A DNA stretch of 7,343 bases from CALKMS01 sp036796755. Its GTDB lineage: Bacteria; Actinomycetota; Aquicultoria; SKW223; CALKMS01. Shown piece by piece: positions 5,442 to 7,343 of this stretch (the first letter of the stretch is position 1; each line of letters begins with the position of its first letter). The stretch spans positions 1-7,343 of the forward strand of contig DAIRCJ010000067.1 in the NCBI GenBank assembly GCA_036796755.1, read 5' to 3'. Under the pieces are notes generated by a model, which made no database searches, was not told the origin of the DNA, and saw only the letters and a list, made by a program, of their open reading frames with translations. The position numbers and the translations under genes are program-made.

Positions 5442-7064
5442 TTACATCATTTCCGGTGGCATACCGCCGCCAGGAGTTTTCTTTTCTTCCTCTGGTTTTT
5501 CCGCTACCAAAGCCTCGGTGGTGAGAATTAAAGAGCCAATGCTGGCGGCGTTCTGAAGAGCGCTGCGGGTAACTTTGGCCGGGTCCACAATTCCCATTTC
5601 AATCATATCACCATATTTTCCAGTAGTTACATCAAGGCCCTGGCCTTGGGGTAAAGTTTTAACTTTTTCAACCACTACCGAACCTTCAAAGCCAGCGTTT
5701 AAGGCCAGCTGCCTTAGAGGCTCTTCCAGGGCCCGAACTACAATGTCAACGCCTAGAGCCTCATCGCCTTCTAACTTCTTTTTTAGCTCGGAAACCGGTT
5801 TGATTAGATTAACCAGGGAAACACCACCACCAGGAACAATGCCTTCTTCCACAGCCGCCTTGGTAGCTGAAAGGGCATCTTCAATGCGGTGTTTCTTCTC
5901 TTTGAGTTCGGTTTCGGTGGCTGCTCCAACCTTGATAACACCAACTCCACCGGTCAGCTTGGCCAGTCTTTCCTGAAGTTTTTCCTTATCATACTCTGAA
6001 TCAGACTGCTCAATTTCCGCCTTGATTTGATTAATCCTTCCCTTTATAGCCTCGATATCGCCTTTGCCTCCAACTATGGTAGTGTTTTCCTTGTCTACTT
6101 TGACCTTCTCGGCCCGACCAAGCATATCAAGAGTAACATTTTCCAGTTTAATGCCAAGCTCCTCAGTGATAACCTGGCCACCGGTGACAATAGCAATATC
6201 CTGAAGCATAGCCTTTCTTCTTTCGCCAAACCCCGGAGCTTTAACTGCTACTGCCTGAAGAGTACCGCGGATCTTATTGACAATTAAAGTAGCCAGAGCC
6301 TCGCCTTCCACATCCTCAGCAATTACCAGTAAAGGTTTGCCAGCCTGAACAACTTTTTCCAGAACGGGAACAAAGTCATGAACCGCCGAAATTTTCTGGT
6401 TAGCAATAAGAATGTAAGGCTCTTCTAAGACTGCCTCCATTCTTTCCGGATCGGTAACCATATAAGGAGAAATATAACCTTTGTCAAACTGCAAACCTTC
6501 AACCACTTCCACTGAAGTGCCAATGGTCTGGGATTCTTCCACCGTTATCACGCCATCTTTCCCCACTTTGTCCATCGCCTCAGCAATCAACTCGCCAATG
6601 CTGGTATCCGCCGCCGAAATTGAAGCAACGTGGGCAATGGCTGTTCGGTCCTCAACCGGACGGGAAAGCTTCTTAATTTCTTCCACTGCTTTTTCGACAG
6701 CTTTATCAATTCCTTTCTTAATAAACATCGGATTAGCCCCAGCCGCCACATTTTTGAGACCTTCGCGAACAATCGCCTGAGCTAAAACTGTAGCCGTAGT
6801 TGTGCCGTCTCCAGCCACATCGTTGGTTTTGGTTGCGACTTCTTTGAGAAGCTGGGCTCCCATATTTTCGTAGTGATCTTCAAGCTCAACTTCCTTAGCC
6901 ACCGTAACGCCATCGTGAGTAACTGTAGGAGAGCCAAACTTCTTTTCTAGCACCACATTCCGACCTTTGGGGCCAAGAGTAACTTTGACCGTGTTAGCCA
7001 GCTTATTTACGCCAGCTTCTAAGGATCTTCGCGCCTTTTCATTGTAAATTATTTCTTTAGCCAT
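5442..7064 (-). CDS. groEL: 60 kDa chaperonin GroEL
   Basis: ATP-dependent folding chaperone that forms a double heptameric ring and works with the GroES lid in the cytoplasm. The 540-residue protein is full length. Visible features: LGPKGRNVVL (30-39), Asp51 (THDGVTVAKE) and GDGTTT (85-90; Asp86) in the equatorial ATP site, an apical domain (about 190-375) with KAPGFGERRKAML, the catalytic Asp396 in RIEDAL, and the GroEL signature AAVEEGIVPGGG (403-414). The C-terminal tail is short and ends GGGMPPEMM rather than in repeated GGM units. The ATG is preceded by a consensus Shine-Dalgarno. It follows groES after a 20-base gap and is closed by a hairpin terminator. Any heat-shock control element such as CIRCE would lie upstream of groES, outside the window. 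Nothing in the gene suggests a specialised second copy. Confidence 0.99.
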   Translation of the reverse strand: MAKEIIYNEKARRSLEAGVNKLANTVKVTLGPKGRNVVLEKKFGSPTVTHDGVTVAKEVELEDHYENMGAQLLKEVATKTNDVAGDGTTTATVLAQAIVREGLKNVAAGANPMFIKKGIDKAVEKAVEEIKKLSRPVEDRTAIAHVASISAADTSIGELIAEAMDKVGKDGVITVEESQTIGTSVEVVEGLQFDKGYISPYMVTDPERMEAVLEEPYILIANQKISAVHDFVPVLEKVVQAGKPLLVIAEDVEGEALATLIVNKIRGTLQAVAVKAPGFGERRKAMLQDIAIVTGGQVITEELGIKLENVTLDMLGRAEKVKVDKENTTIVGGKGDIEAIKGRINQIKAEIEQSDSEYDKEKLQERLAKLTGGVGVIKVGAATETELKEKKHRIEDALSATKAAVEEGIVPGGGVSLVNLIKPVSELKKKLEGDEALGVDIVVRALEEPLRQLALNAGFEGSVVVEKVKTLPQGQGLDVTTGKYGDMIEMGIVDPAKVTRSALQNAASIGSLILTTEALVAEKPEEEKKTPGGGMPPEMM

Positions 7065-7069
7065 TCTCC

Positions 7070-7078
7070 ATCACCTCC
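7070..7078 (-). promoter_or_regulatory. Consensus ribosome binding site of groEL
   Basis: GGAGGTGAT on the minus strand is a full match to the anti-Shine-Dalgarno end of 16S rRNA and ends five bases before the groEL ATG. It is much stronger than the sites ahead of the other genes here, as expected for an abundant chaperonin, and it supports the ATG at 7064. Confidence 0.85.
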
Positions 7079-7084
7079 GTATTT

Positions 7085-7343
7085 TTATTTTCCCACAATA
7101 GCCAGGACTTCTGACTGGCTTAAAATTAAATACTCTTCTCCTTCAATTTTTACTTCAGTCCCGCCGTACTTGGAGTAGATTACCCGGTCACCAACTTTAA
7201 CCTCCATTGGGACCCTTTCGCCCTTTTCATACTTGCCGGGACCAACAGCTACAACCTCTCCTTCTTGCGGCTTCTCTTTGGCCGTATCCGGCAAGACAAT
7301 GCCGCTTTTGGTCTTTTCTTCCTTCTCAATTGGTTTGACCACA
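7085..7343 (-). CDS. groES: 10 kDa co-chaperonin GroES (5' end cut by window edge)
   Basis: Co-chaperonin that forms a heptameric lid over the GroEL cavity. The visible 86 codons or so start inside the first beta strand (VVKPIEKEE...), so roughly the first 8-10 residues, including the usual plDRVxV stretch, lie beyond the right edge. The GTG at 7342 is an internal valine codon, not the start. Visible features are the mobile loop KSGIVLPDTA that contacts GroEL, the EGEVVAVGPGKY strand-turn, VGDRVIYSKYGGTEVKI, and the C-terminal EEYLILSQSEVLAIV of the family. The gene ends 20 bases before groEL in the usual groES-groEL order. The predicted full length of about 95 residues is normal. The operon promoter and any CIRCE element are not in the window. 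Confidence 0.97.
   Translation of the reverse strand, partial: VVKPIEKEEKTKSGIVLPDTAKEKPQEGEVVAVGPGKYEKGERVPMEVKVGDRVIYSKYGGTEVKIEGEEYLILSQSEVLAIVGK

Noticed and set aside
5575..5976. Plus-strand open frame of 133 codons
   Set aside because: Antisense to groEL; the Ser/Pro/Thr-rich translation is what the complement of a Gly/Glu/Lys-rich gene produces.
6027..6287. Plus-strand open frame of 86 codons
   Set aside because: Antisense shadow within groEL, without a credible family match.
6587..6772. Minus-strand open frame of 61 codons in another frame of groEL
   Set aside because: It overlaps conserved groEL coding sequence in an alternative frame and shows no sign of its own function.
6481..6780. 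Plus-strand open frame of 99 codons
   Set aside because: Antisense shadow within groEL, Ser/Thr/Ala-rich with no domain features.
7340..7342. GTG at 7342 as the groES start
   Set aside because: It encodes an internal valine of the first conserved strand (VVKPIE); the family has about 8-10 residues before it, so the true start lies beyond the window.
1..7343. A novel defence, mobile or secondary-metabolite system
   Set aside because: All genes belong to known housekeeping or respiratory maturation families. There are no transposase, integrase, nuclease, toxin or CRISPR signatures, and no unexplained coding space remains.

Overview
The window is a compact, accessory-free stretch of bacterial chromosome in which every supported gene lies on the minus strand. 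Read in the direction of transcription (right to left) it holds groES (5' end cut by the right edge), groEL, a strong intrinsic terminator, a type V fructose-1,6-bisphosphate aldolase/phosphatase (FBPA/P), a membrane-anchored polysaccharide deacetylase, and then ccmE, ccmF and ccmA of a System I cytochrome c maturation cluster. ccmA runs off the left edge. No stretch longer than about 170 bases lacks a gene. I see no tRNA, rRNA, CRISPR array or mobile element.

The organism is most likely an anaerobic, perhaps thermophilic bacterium from a deep-branching or Firmicutes/Actinobacteriota-like lineage. Three things point that way. FBPA/P is typical of archaea and of thermophilic or autotrophic bacteria. 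The CcmE is of the cysteine type known from archaea, sulfate reducers and some other anaerobes. The proteins are rich in Lys, Glu and Arg, although the DNA is only moderately GC-rich. GroEL and GroES are clearly bacterial. The phylum cannot be fixed from this window.

Region by region: 7343-5442 is the groESL chaperonin operon, with a consensus ribosome binding site before groEL and a near-perfect hairpin plus T-run after it (5387-5419). Directly downstream is an extended -10 promoter (about 5358-5366) for the FBPA/P gene, followed 20 bases after its stop by the deacetylase gene, which starts with TTG. The 170-base gap at 3066-3236 holds a candidate promoter for the ccm genes with a 7-base inverted repeat over its -10 box. 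The genes ccmE, ccmF and ccmA are tightly coupled: zero bases between ccmE and ccmF, and a 71-base overlap between ccmF and ccmA.

The most interesting biology is the cytochrome c system. CcmE carries Cys117 (CPSKY) where classical CcmE has the haem-binding His, and no ccmH or ccmG lies between ccmE, ccmF and ccmA. This matches the rare variant called System I*. CcmF keeps all four conserved histidines and the WWD motif, so haem ligation appears intact and the change is confined to the haem chaperone step. A second point is a CGHC motif in FBPA/P directly before the metal-binding Asp pair. I found nothing that looks like a wholly undescribed system.
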